Positions 23,834-30,905 are shown, counted from the stretch's first letter. The stretch: DNA of 32,829 nt from Clostridia bacterium (GCA_017456625.1 JAFTJB010000079.1:1-32829); one strand, 5' to 3'. Notes: generated from the sequence alone by a model not told the origin. Numbers and translations: made by a program.

Positions 23834-24952
23834 TCACTCCTGTTTTTCGTTTTTTGGGATCAAAAGACGGACGTTCTCTTTTTCGAGCAAAGGTTCTTCC
23901 CCTTGCACCAGTACGCGATAGAGGTTTTTGACCGAGTGTGTGGCGATGACAAAAAATCCCTTTTCGTTGACGTGCTGGTTTTGAAAGCCGAAAAAGCTGT
24001 CGCGACAATTCCGGCATTCCTCGGCAGGAGGGGAGAGAAACCACTCATCCTCGTTCTGCTCGGGATGCGTAAAATAGGAGGCAATTCTTGTGAGCATATA
24101 GGCGTCTTGCCGATGCGATACAAAATCCTCCTGCGCTTGCATGACGCGATAGATGTTATCCGCACCGAAATAGTCAATTCGAATGCAGAAGAAATGGGTA
24201 AAGCCAATCGCCTTCAGCCGATCCCAGATAACGCCGAGCTTGATTTCATATTCAGCAGAGGATCGCTTGGTGTCGGATTCTCCCTGCAACCAGAAGAAGC
24301 ATCGGTTGGAGAGCTCATCCGCAGCAAAATGTGCTTCTGCATCTGCAAAAAAATCCTTGCATTTTTCAAAAAAATATTCGGGAGCTCCCGGCTTTCGATG
24401 CTTGGCGGGAACCTCAGCATCATAGCTTGTGCCGTTTTCTCGGTTGTATTGATCCAGCCGAAGGGCATAATCCGCAATCATGTCATCGGTCATGTAATAA
24501 TCGATCGATACGCCTCCTTGCGCGATATGCGCGTAGGCGCAGGCGTTTCCGAGTGCTTCCCACTCCTCTGCAAGAAAGGGAGCGAGTGTTGCACCGTTTC
24601 GGGCTGTTGCCTCCGAAAACGCGGCAAACGGATACAGCGTTTTCTCTTCGTCGGATTTTAAATTGGACATGGAAGGGCAAAAGTACGTATTGTCGGAATA
24701 ATTGCTCAAAAGGCTTTCTCTCTTTTCGTTCACCATATCCGCGCGATATGCAAGGTCGAGGTCCGTATAGGCAAATTCTCCAACGGGGTATCCTGCCAAA
24801 ACGAAAGCTCCCTCTTTTTCTCCAAGCCTTTTGGGCTTGTGCTTATATTCGTATGAATCCTTGATCGAGAGCTGCCTTTGAGGAGCATAAACAGATGCTC
24901 CCATCATATTGGACTGCCCCGAAAATACAAAAAGATCTCGTTTCATACTCAT
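23834..24952 (-). CDS. SGNH-hydrolase, sialate O-acetylesterase-like carbohydrate esterase
   Basis: A 372-residue protein with block I FSGQSNMMG (catalytic Ser14), FWLQGESD (about residues 220-227) and a late NQHVNEKG that can supply the catalytic His. This is the pattern of the SASA/CE6-type acetylesterases, which remove O-acetyl groups from sugars such as sialic acid or xylan. No signal peptide is visible. The ATG overlaps the stop of the isomerase-like gene (ATGA). It lies between an isomerase-like and a GH99-like gene, so it probably deacetylates an imported oligosaccharide. Confidence 0.82.
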   Translation of the reverse strand: MSMKRDLFVFSGQSNMMGASVYAPQRQLSIKDSYEYKHKPKRLGEKEGAFVLAGYPVGEFAYTDLDLAYRADMVNEKRESLLSNYSDNTYFCPSMSNLKSDEEKTLYPFAAFSEATARNGATLAPFLAEEWEALGNACAYAHIAQGGVSIDYYMTDDMIADYALRLDQYNRENGTSYDAEVPAKHRKPGAPEYFFEKCKDFFADAEAHFAADELSNRCFFWLQGESDTKRSSAEYEIKLGVIWDRLKAIGFTHFFCIRIDYFGADNIYRVMQAQEDFVSHRQDAYMLTRIASYFTHPEQNEDEWFLSPPAEECRNCRDSFFGFQNQHVNEKGFFVIATHSVKNLYRVLVQGEEPLLEKENVRLLIPKNEKQE

Positions 24953-26376
24953 GTTACCTCTACCAATTCAATTCCGCTGATTTTGGCAAATTTTTTCAAC
25001 GTATTCATATGATGCCCGACACCGAGAGACAGATGATGCGTAGGACCTGCCTCGCTCCAGCGCGCGAGGAATTCACACACGTCGCAGCCAAAGCTGACGC
25101 GCGTATTGGTGTTGCCCGTTTGGGGAATGTCCCCCGCGATGGACGTGCCTTCTGCGGCGATCATACGGAATTTGCCGCCTCTGTCGACGTTGATGGAAAG
25201 AAGCGTAATGGGGCCTGCCTTGAGCGAGAACTCCACGCCGATGCCGCTGCCCGACTTGCCGTGATATTTTTTGAGCTTGCGCAGACGGGGCTTGCCCTCG
25301 GCGATTTTGATGTTGTGAGGACCGTCATGTCCGATGAGTACCACCTTGTCGCAGACGTCAAAGGGATGGCTCTCCGCAAACGAGCCACCACCACCGATGT
25401 TTTTCATAATCAGCATGGCTGCCGCTGTCTTGAGGTCTGCCTCCCCTGCCAAGGGAATACCCGACGAGGTCAGAAGCGTGTTGCCAATGATTAGGTTTGC
25501 CGCTAACTGCTCGTAGGGGGTGTTGGGCTCGCTCTTATAATAATAGGCAAGTGCCGTTAATTTATTGCCCGATACCAGCTTTTTGAGCGCCACAGACTGC
25601 CTTGCCGAATATTCAAGATCCTCGTTTTTGACGTAGTCTGTAAGGGGATCGATCGAGGGGTCGCAGATCTCAAAGGTGCTCTTGATCTCCTCGATCTGCT
25701 CCTTGACTTCCTCATTTGTGACTGCATCCGATAGCCTTGCCAATTCACACATTTCCAGCATTTTGACGTGGGAACCGAATGCGGCAGTAAAGGCGGTGGG
25801 ATCGGTGTGCATATCGTACATGCCCTCATAGGTGTGACCGAGGTAGCCGAAGATTTCATACTTGAAGCCTGCCATAGCCGTTGCTGCCGCCACCCACTCG
25901 GAAACCTGCTTTTTGATCTTTTCACTCTGTGATGATGATGCTACAATGCAGGGGGGAATGGGTTTGCCGAGGCGTTCGTATACGCCCGCAATCTCGGGCA
26001 TCGCACAAACGTCGTCGTTGCAGAGCTGCATATACGTGGTGGTATGTGAATAATCCAAATGCTCAAGCGGCTGAATTGCAACCAGCACCTGTGGAATATC
26101 AAGATATCTCGCAAACGGTGCTGCAACCGCAGACGGAACGTAGGTGGACAGAAGCACGAACAAAAGATCGGCATCCTCTTTTTTGAGCGCTTTCACGGCA
26201 TCAAAAGCCGCCTCCGCACAGTCGATATAACCGATATCAATGATGTCACACACCGTGGGGTCAAGATAAGCTCTGAATTGTTCGCTCTTATGTATAAGCT
26301 CCTCGCGAAGTCCCTCGAATTGGTCGAAGTAAATATAGTGTCCCAAGCCTACAATGGCGATTTTTGATTTTTTCAT
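24949..26376 (-). CDS. L-arabinose/L-fucose isomerase-family protein
   Basis: A 475-residue protein of the AraA/FucI superfamily. The residues that match the metal and catalytic positions of AraA are all present: Glu312 in AGEADLKTAAAM, Glu335 in GGSFAESHPF, His350 in LIGHDGPHN and a His of the SEAGPTHH motif (447/448). The segment ARQSVALKKLVSGNKLTAL is also shared. I chose the ATG at 26376 because it follows AAAAAGGAGGAG; the longer frame starts in the promoter. The overall sequence is far from typical AraA, so it is probably an isomerase with another aldose or ketose as substrate. First gene of the module 4 operon. Confidence 0.82.
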   Translation of the reverse strand: MKKSKIAIVGLGHYIYFDQFEGLREELIHKSEQFRAYLDPTVCDIIDIGYIDCAEAAFDAVKALKKEDADLLFVLLSTYVPSAVAAPFARYLDIPQVLVAIQPLEHLDYSHTTTYMQLCNDDVCAMPEIAGVYERLGKPIPPCIVASSSQSEKIKKQVSEWVAAATAMAGFKYEIFGYLGHTYEGMYDMHTDPTAFTAAFGSHVKMLEMCELARLSDAVTNEEVKEQIEEIKSTFEICDPSIDPLTDYVKNEDLEYSARQSVALKKLVSGNKLTALAYYYKSEPNTPYEQLAANLIIGNTLLTSSGIPLAGEADLKTAAAMLIMKNIGGGGSFAESHPFDVCDKVVLIGHDGPHNIKIAEGKPRLRKLKKYHGKSGSGIGVEFSLKAGPITLLSINVDRGGKFRMIAAEGTSIAGDIPQTGNTNTRVSFGCDVCEFLARWSEAGPTHHLSLGVGHHMNTLKKFAKISGIELVEVT

Positions 26377-26399
26377 TGTTAGCTCCTCCTTTTTATAGA

Positions 26400-26428
26400 A
26401 TTTTAGCATAAAAAGCATCATAAATCAA
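26400..26428 (-). promoter_or_regulatory. Promoter for the module 4 enzyme operon
   Basis: On the minus strand TTGATT (26423-26428) and TAAAAT (26400-26405) lie 17 bp apart, before AAGGAGGAG. Confidence 0.6.
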
Positions 26429-26449
26429 GGGATAAAATGCTCACTTATA

Positions 26450-26462
26450 GGACAATCTGTCC
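26450..26462. promoter_or_regulatory. Small palindrome between divergent promoters, possible operator
   Basis: GGACAATCTGTCC is a GGACA-N3-TGTCC palindrome lying between the -35 boxes of the two divergent promoters. The binding protein is unknown; AraC regulators more often use direct repeats. Confidence 0.3.
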
Positions 26463-26470
26463 ATCATTGC

Positions 26471-26499
26471 TTGACAAAAATGTTTATCCGTGTTATACT
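26471..26499 (+). promoter_or_regulatory. SigA promoter for the module 4 AraC gene
   Basis: TTGACA (26471-26476) and TATACT (26494-26499) with a 17-bp spacer, about 30 bp before the start codon. Confidence 0.7.
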
Positions 26500-26529
26500 T
26501 GACCTGTTGACAAGAGGAGGTGACCTGCG

Positions 26530-27321
26530 ATGTTTTCAGAAGATTTTTATTTGGATATAGAAAAAATACATATTGCACATGAATTCATTCTTGACCGTGT
26601 CCATAGATGCGAATATCCTTACGGAAGATCACATTACGGTCTCGTTTATGTGTTGAACGGAAAGGCAGAGTATCGTTTTTTCGCAGGGGATCGCATTACG
26701 ATTACGGACGGTGACATACTGTTTCTTTCTCCAAATTGCGCATATTCCATTGTAACAGAAAAGGAATTCAAGCATTATACGGTGAATTTTGATATACACG
26801 AGGATTCGTCCAATCTGAATGCGTTAGGACAGCCATACTGTCTGCTGCAAGGGAAAAAGCTTGAACAAATCGAGCGAACCTTAAAAGAATTGGTTGGTGC
26901 ATGGAGCCTGAAAAAGGCAGGCTACGAAATGCGGTCAACAGGCTATCTTTATGAGCTGCTCTCACAGTTTTATTTTGAGTTTATGGTAGAACAAAATTCT
27001 ATGTTTTATCAAAGACTACTTCCTGCCAAGGAATATATTGAGCAGCATTTCAAATATCCCGTCACCTTGGAGCAGTTGGCTTTTGTTTGCAATATGAGCG
27101 TGACAAATTTCAGGAGGGAATGGAAAAAAATATATTCGCAAGCACCTATGCAATACCGTGATTCCATACGGCTATATTACGCAAAAGAATACCTGAAAAG
27201 TGGATATTATACTATAACGGAGGTCGCAAAAAGATGTGGCTTTGACGATGTAAGCTATTTTGTTCGTTTCTTTAAGCAACGGACGGGAGTAACCCCGGGT
27301 GACTTTAAAAAGATATTTTAG
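26530..27321 (+). CDS. AraC-family transcriptional regulator (module 4)
   Basis: A 263-residue protein with a cupin-like N-terminal sensor (LVYVLNGKAEYRFFAGD, ITDGDILFLSPNCAYSI) and a C-terminal double helix-turn-helix (about 165-262): VTLEQLAFVCNMSVTNFRREW, TITEVAKRCGFDDVSYFVRFF and GVTPGDFKK. GAGGAGGTG precedes the ATG. It is divergent from the isomerase/esterase/GH99-like operon across a 153-bp gap with near-consensus promoters on both sides, and is its likely regulator. More AT-rich than the enzymes it faces. Confidence 0.9.
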   Translation: MFSEDFYLDIEKIHIAHEFILDRVHRCEYPYGRSHYGLVYVLNGKAEYRFFAGDRITITDGDILFLSPNCAYSIVTEKEFKHYTVNFDIHEDSSNLNALGQPYCLLQGKKLEQIERTLKELVGAWSLKKAGYEMRSTGYLYELLSQFYFEFMVEQNSMFYQRLLPAKEYIEQHFKYPVTLEQLAFVCNMSVTNFRREWKKIYSQAPMQYRDSIRLYYAKEYLKSGYYTITEVAKRCGFDDVSYFVRFFKQRTGVTPGDFKKIF

Positions 27322-27326
27322 CATTC

Positions 27327-27371
27327 AAAAAGGCAATATCAAACCGATTTCCGGAATGATATTGCCTTTTT
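27327..27371 (+). terminator. Terminator after the module 4 AraC gene
   Basis: AAAAAGGCAATATCA (27327-27341) and TGATATTGCCTTTTT (27357-27371) form a perfect 15-bp stem with a 15-nt loop. Confidence 0.85.
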
Positions 27372-27385
27372 GCGTGCGGTCCGCT

Positions 27386-27519
27386 TTACCCCGGTGCCTG
27401 CGCCATGTTCTCCGGCATATTCTCAATAAAGATCCCATACTCCGTGGTGGGATCGTTGATCAGCACGTGCGTCACAGCTCCAACGAGCTTGCCGTTTTGG
27501 ATTATCGGCGAGCCCGACA
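27386..27519 (-). pseudogene. spoIVB: spoIVB 3'-end fragment, copy 2
   Basis: On the minus strand this encodes [19 protein letters not shown], then [16 protein letters not shown] and a tail ending in TAA (27386-27388). The catalytic-Ser segment SGSPI is intact, but nothing upstream of it is SpoIVB. Compared with copy 3, 14 of 15 differing codons in the shared 34-codon stretch are synonymous. The boundary with the 23-nt motif (27521-27543) is at the same codon as in the other copies. The rest of the 27322-27623 gap holds the terminator, this fragment, the motif and the truncated frame at 27529. Confidence 0.88.
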
Positions 27520-27520
27520 G

Positions 27521-27543
27521 GAGTGTGGTCAATAAAGGACAAC
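27521..27543 (+). repeat. 23-nt motif, copy 2
   Basis: Starts GAGTGTGGTCAA and ends AGGACAAC, directly beside spoIVB fragment 2. It overlaps the end of the truncated frame 27529-27627. Confidence 0.65.
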
Positions 27544-27627
27544 AAAATTGGTGATATTTTTTATATTTTCTGCGGCTCTTTGTATTTCTTCGTCCGTGGG
27601 AATGTGGTGAGGCATGGAATTAGTCAT
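27529..27627 (-). pseudogene. Truncated start of a gene coupled to the module 5 AraC gene
   Basis: The ATG at 27627 overlaps the AraC stop (ATGA), the same coupling used by true gene pairs elsewhere in the window. The frame reads [16 protein letters not shown], continues as a charged helix-like stretch and then stops within the 23-nt motif after 32 residues. I read this as a downstream operon gene cut off where the repeat was joined. No family can be assigned; chance overlap is the alternative. Confidence 0.4.
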
Positions 27628-28469
27628 TCCAAGCGCTCACATTTTGATACGGCATATTTGTGACACATCAATACCCGTATTTTTTGATTTCTGTACGCGG
27701 ACGGAGAAAGCCCGGTTTTTTCTTTGAAAATTCTTGAAAAATAAGATGGACTTGAAAATCCGCATAGGATACTCACCTGAGTGACAGATATGTCCTCCTT
27801 TTTTAATAGTTCTTTTGCCATAGTTATTCTTGTTTGTACGATATAGTCCATAACGGTAATACCTATCTTTCCTTTGAATAACCTGCAGAGATAATACTTG
27901 TTTATATAGCATATCTCGCTTATTTTATCGATTGAAATATCTTCAGAAATATGTTGATTGATAAAGTTTATAACGGTTTGGAGAGAATTGGGTTCGGGTC
28001 TTGCTTCTGTAATTGCATTTTTTGTAAGAATGATCATAAGCCGAATGGCCGCAGATGATATTTCGGCTTGGATATACGTTGAATCTTCCGATAAACTATT
28101 TAACGTGTCGAAAATATCTCGGACCGCGTTTTTATCGTTTTCTCCAAGAATAGAAAAGATGATCGCATCTTCGTTAAAAAGCTCTGTAAAGTTTGGATAA
28201 TTGCCAAGTACGTGTGTTAAGCTATCCAATATATTTGATTCTAAGAACAGCTTACTTCTTGTGTATTCCATAGGTTTATTTGGAAAGGTATAATGGTATT
28301 TGTTTTTACCTATATAGCAAAGCACTCCTGATTGCATAGGATAGCTTTTATCACGGAAAACGATGCTTCCTTTTCCGGCTTCTATAAAAAGAAAGGTATT
28401 TTTTTGCGGAGTATGCCATATTTTATAAAAATTGTCTTTTCCTTTTTGGTTGACAGCAATATCGTACAT
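27624..28469 (-). CDS. AraC-family transcriptional regulator (module 5)
   Basis: A 281-residue protein with an N-terminal sensor (FLFIEAGKGSIVFRDKSY, GVLCYIGKNKYHYTF) and a C-terminal double helix-turn-helix (about 170-262): ISIDKISEICYINKYYLCRLF, SVTQVSILCGFSSPSYFSRIF and GLSPSAYRNQ. About 15 residues extend beyond the usual end. AGGAGAA precedes the ATG. It is divergent from the SDR/Gfo-Idh pair at 28657 across a 187-bp AT-rich gap and is its likely regulator. Confidence 0.9.
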   Translation of the reverse strand: MYDIAVNQKGKDNFYKIWHTPQKNTFLFIEAGKGSIVFRDKSYPMQSGVLCYIGKNKYHYTFPNKPMEYTRSKLFLESNILDSLTHVLGNYPNFTELFNEDAIIFSILGENDKNAVRDIFDTLNSLSEDSTYIQAEISSAAIRLMIILTKNAITEARPEPNSLQTVINFINQHISEDISIDKISEICYINKYYLCRLFKGKIGITVMDYIVQTRITMAKELLKKEDISVTQVSILCGFSSPSYFSRIFKEKTGLSPSAYRNQKIRVLMCHKYAVSKCERLE

Positions 28470-28500
28470 TTTATTCTCCTATGAATATAGCTTGGCTTAT

Positions 28501-28529
28501 ATTATAGCATACTTTTTATCATAAGTCAA
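28501..28529 (-). promoter_or_regulatory. Promoter for the module 5 AraC gene
   Basis: On the minus strand TTGACT (28524-28529) and a perfect TATAAT (28501-28506) lie 17 bp apart. Confidence 0.65.
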
Positions 28530-28558
28530 TGAGAGTAAAAAATAGGTCAAAAAAATGA

Positions 28559-28587
28559 TTGTATTGAATATAAAATTGAATTATAAT
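28559..28587 (+). promoter_or_regulatory. Promoter for the module 5 enzyme operon
   Basis: TTGTAT (28559-28564) and TATAAT (28582-28587) lie 17 bp apart. The region is very AT-rich, so some match by chance is possible. Confidence 0.5.
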
Positions 28588-28656
28588 AAATCATCAATTG
28601 ATTTAAATTTTAAAAATTAATTGAAATATAGGATAATCGAAAGGATACATAATCAA

Positions 28657-29445
28657 ATGTTTGATTTAAAGGGTAGAGTAGCTATAGTTACCGGTGCTGT
28701 AGCGGGTCTTGGACGGGATATGGCGGAGATCCTTGCGAAATACGGAAGTGATATTATTATTACAAGCCGTCAGATAGAAAAAGCAAATCAGGCTGCTTCC
28801 GAAATTGAGGGAAAATATTCGGTGAAAGCATTAGGACTGTCACTTGACGTAACATCTTGTGAAAGCGTTGAAGCATTTGCAAAAAATGCAATGGAGTGGC
28901 AAGGACATATCGATATACTTGTAAATAATTCCGGCGGCGGAAGCGGTGCCTCCGAAGGCCATATTTTTGATCGTGCATATAAGGATATTTTCAATATGAT
29001 CAACGTAAATCTTACGGGAACTATTTTTGTGTGTAAGGCTGTGGGCGCGTATATGAAGTCACAAAAGTACGGTAAGATAATCAATATAGGCTCTATTGCC
29101 GGAATTGTTGGACGTGACCGCAGAATGTATTACAAAGCAAATAAGATGGAGCAACCTGTTGATTATGCGGCAGCGAAAGGCGGAGTAATAGCATTGACGC
29201 GCGATTTGGCAGCGGTTATGGCGCCTTACGGTGTAAATGTGAACTGTATATCTCCGGGGGGATTTGATAAAGGTGAGCTTCCTCCTGAGTTTGTAAGACT
29301 GTACAGTGACCGTACGGCGCTTGGACATATGGGGCGTATCGGAAGTGATATCAAAGGAGCTGCGCTCTTTCTCGCAAGCGATGCATCGGATTACGTTACC
29401 GGTATAAATCTTACGGTTGACGGAGGATTTTCGTCATGGCAGTAA
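28657..29445 (+). CDS. Short-chain dehydrogenase/reductase (SDR)
   Basis: A 262-residue classical SDR: TGAVAGLG near the N-terminus, NNSGGGSG (a variant of NNAG), catalytic Ser in NIGSIAG, YAAAK and LTVDGG at the end. It resembles gluconate 5-dehydrogenase and KduD-like enzymes in layout. I chose the ATG at 28657 because SDRs begin just before the first strand (MFDLKGRVAIVTG); AAAGG lies about 12 bp upstream, a weak fit, and a TTG at 28621 is an alternative. Its stop lies inside the next gene (10-nt overlap). Likely oxidises or reduces a sugar or sugar acid together with the Gfo/Idh partner. Confidence 0.85.
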   Translation: MFDLKGRVAIVTGAVAGLGRDMAEILAKYGSDIIITSRQIEKANQAASEIEGKYSVKALGLSLDVTSCESVEAFAKNAMEWQGHIDILVNNSGGGSGASEGHIFDRAYKDIFNMINVNLTGTIFVCKAVGAYMKSQKYGKIINIGSIAGIVGRDRRMYYKANKMEQPVDYAAAKGGVIALTRDLAAVMAPYGVNVNCISPGGFDKGELPPEFVRLYSDRTALGHMGRIGSDIKGAALFLASDASDYVTGINLTVDGGFSSWQ

Positions 29446-30398
29446 AAGACCGTAAGATATTTCTTGTGGGCTGCGGTTCGATTGGAAAAAGACATTCCGA
29501 ATGTCTTTTCGAGCTTGGTATTAAAAGATTTGTGTTTTTTGACCCGGACGCTGAAAAGATGGCAGAACTTGCAAAAATATATGGAGGAGAGATGGTGTCT
29601 TCCTTCGAGGCAGGACTTGCTACAGATGCGGATTGTGTATACATACTTTCACCAACGCGTTGCCATATAGAGCAGGCAAAGGCGGCGGTGGCTCTTGGAA
29701 AGCACGTTTTTCTCGAAAAGCCTTTGTCGGATTCTCTTGACGGAATTGACGAGCTTTCCTCTCTTGCTCAGGAAAAAGGTATAACCGTTGAAGTAGGATT
29801 TTGCTTTAGATTTCACGAAGGTATTTGTGAACTAAAACGCCGTCTTGATAATGGAACGATAGGAAAGCTCGTTTCTATTCGTGCTATGATGGGGGAGCAT
29901 TTCCCGGATGTACGTCCCGATTATCTGTCAACGTATTACGTTAAGTATTCGGGGGCGTTTGAACTTGTTCATGACCTTGACCTTGCGATATATCTCTCGG
30001 GAGAAGAGCCTATATCCTGTAACGGATTTTTCGGCTCGTACGGTGAGCTTGGCTTCAAATCTCCCGATACGGTTGAAATACTGGTTAAATTTCCGAGCTG
30101 CCTTGCAAACGTTCATCTTGACTTTTTTCAGTCGCCACGTACCCGTACTATGACCTTGCTTGGTACCAACGGACAGATGGAGCTTACTTTTTCCACTTGG
30201 GATGAATACGAGTTAAAGATTTATACGCGTGAAAAAGGGGTGTGGGACACCGTTCACGCCAATACCCGTCGCAACGATATGTTCAAAGCAGAGTCGCTAA
30301 ACTTCTTTGAAGCAATAGACGGAACCCAAAAAAACCTTTGTCCTATTTCGGAAGCGCAAAAATCACTTGCCGTATGTAAAACGATCAATCCGAGTTAA
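29436..30398 (+). CDS. Gfo/Idh/MocA-family oxidoreductase, probably clipped at the C-terminus
   Basis: A 320-residue NAD(P)-dependent oxidoreductase with the Rossmann loop VGCGSIGKRHSE and the catalytic EKPLSDS (about residues 94-100), then the C-terminal alpha/beta domain. The last helix, SEAQKSLAVCKTIN, is normally followed by some more residues in this family; here it ends INPS and stops, right where an AraC fragment begins. The end was probably replaced at a recombination junction, although the fold is nearly complete and the enzyme may work. It overlaps the SDR by 10 nt. Confidence 0.85.
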   Translation: MAVKDRKIFLVGCGSIGKRHSECLFELGIKRFVFFDPDAEKMAELAKIYGGEMVSSFEAGLATDADCVYILSPTRCHIEQAKAAVALGKHVFLEKPLSDSLDGIDELSSLAQEKGITVEVGFCFRFHEGICELKRRLDNGTIGKLVSIRAMMGEHFPDVRPDYLSTYYVKYSGAFELVHDLDLAIYLSGEEPISCNGFFGSYGELGFKSPDTVEILVKFPSCLANVHLDFFQSPRTRTMTLLGTNGQMELTFSTWDEYELKIYTREKGVWDTVHANTRRNDMFKAESLNFFEAIDGTQKNLCPISEAQKSLAVCKTINPS

Positions 30399-30402
30399 TA
30401 TA

Positions 30403-30555
30403 AAAAAGGCAATGTCTCCAATTGAACGCTATACCGTAACGCGGATCGCAGAGCTTTGCAATTTTTCGGACGTTTATTTTTTTTGCAGACAGTTTAAGGG
30501 GTATCTCGGAATTACACCCACTCAATTTATTAAGAAATACAAGTCCTCAAAATAA
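30403..30555 (+). pseudogene. AraC-family regulator remnant (second helix-turn-helix only)
   Basis: The frame encodes SPIERYTVTRIAELCNFSD, then VYFFCRQFKGYLGITPTQF and IKKYKSSK: the final helix-turn-helix and the GxTPxxF end of an AraC regulator, without the first helix-turn-helix or sensor. It has no plausible start signal and lies five bases after the stop of the Gfo/Idh gene. It is a leftover of a sixth AraC gene. Confidence 0.8.
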
Positions 30556-30564
30556 GAATATACA

Positions 30565-30588
30565 AAGCCTTGGCATCGTTCAAGGCTT
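30565..30588. terminator. Short hairpin after the AraC remnant
   Basis: AAGCCTTG (30565-30572) pairs with CAAGGCTT (30581-30588) around an 8-nt loop. No T-run follows, so it is a weak terminator at best. The 30556-30905 gap otherwise holds only the repeats listed next. Confidence 0.4.
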
Positions 30589-30590
30589 GG

Positions 30591-30677
30591 GAGTGTGTTA
30601 TACAAGGGACAACACTTTATCATTGAAAATTGAATAGTTCTCGGACAAAAGACTGTTGTCCCTATTATAACTCACTC
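30591..30677. mobile_element. 87-bp mini element with 23-nt terminal inverted repeats (MITE-like)
   Basis: The left end (30591-30613) begins GAGTGTGTTATA and ends GGGACAAC. The right end (30655-30677) is the same motif inverted, GTTGTCCC...CTCACTC. The ends match at 20 of 23 positions by my count. The 41 bp inside code for nothing. No clear target-site duplication is seen, so the mobile-element reading is tentative. Confidence 0.45.
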
Positions 30678-30703
30678 GAGGAGTGTGTCCAAATAGGGAC
30701 AAC
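30655..30703. repeat. Head-to-head pair of 23-nt motifs forming a hairpin
   Basis: An inverted copy (30655-30677) and a direct copy (30681-30703) are separated by 3 bp. GTTGTCCCTATT pairs perfectly with AATAGGGACAAC and CACTC with GAGTG nearer the loop. It can form a cruciform or an RNA hairpin. Confidence 0.7.
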
Positions 30704-30733
30704 CTTTTTCATATATTTTCCTGTTTTACCACG

Positions 30734-30876
30734 TTACGATGCCCTTGCCATGGGCATTTGCGCTGCATTCAGCATATTTTCGATAAATATTCCATATCCC
30801 GTGGTGGGATCGTTGATGAGGACGTGGGTGACCGCTCCCACCAGCTTGCCGTTTTGAATGATCGGAGAGCCCGACA
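30734..30876 (-). pseudogene. spoIVB: spoIVB 3'-end fragment, copy 3
   Basis: On the minus strand this encodes [35 protein letters not shown] and a tail [11 protein letters not shown] ending in TAA (30734-30736). It is the copy closest to a genuine SpoIVB C-terminus. As in the other copies, homology begins at the catalytic Ser codon and the 23-nt motif (30878-30900) follows directly. Here another 23-nt copy (30681-30703) lies on the far side in the same orientation, so the fragment is bracketed by direct motifs. Confidence 0.88.
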
Positions 30877-30877
30877 C

Positions 30878-30900
30878 GAGTGTGTTCAAGTAGGGACAAC
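30878..30900 (+). repeat. 23-nt motif, copy 3
   Basis: Starts GAGTGTGTTCAA and ends GGGACAAC, beside spoIVB fragment 3 and a few bases after the stop of the EamA gene. Confidence 0.65.
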
Positions 30901-30905
30901 AAAAT

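Noticed and set aside
22443..30900. Integron attC sites or a gene-cassette array
   Set aside because: The 23-nt motif does not have the paired GTTRRRY/RYYYAAC cores of attC sites, there is no IntI gene, and the units carry whole operons with promoters.
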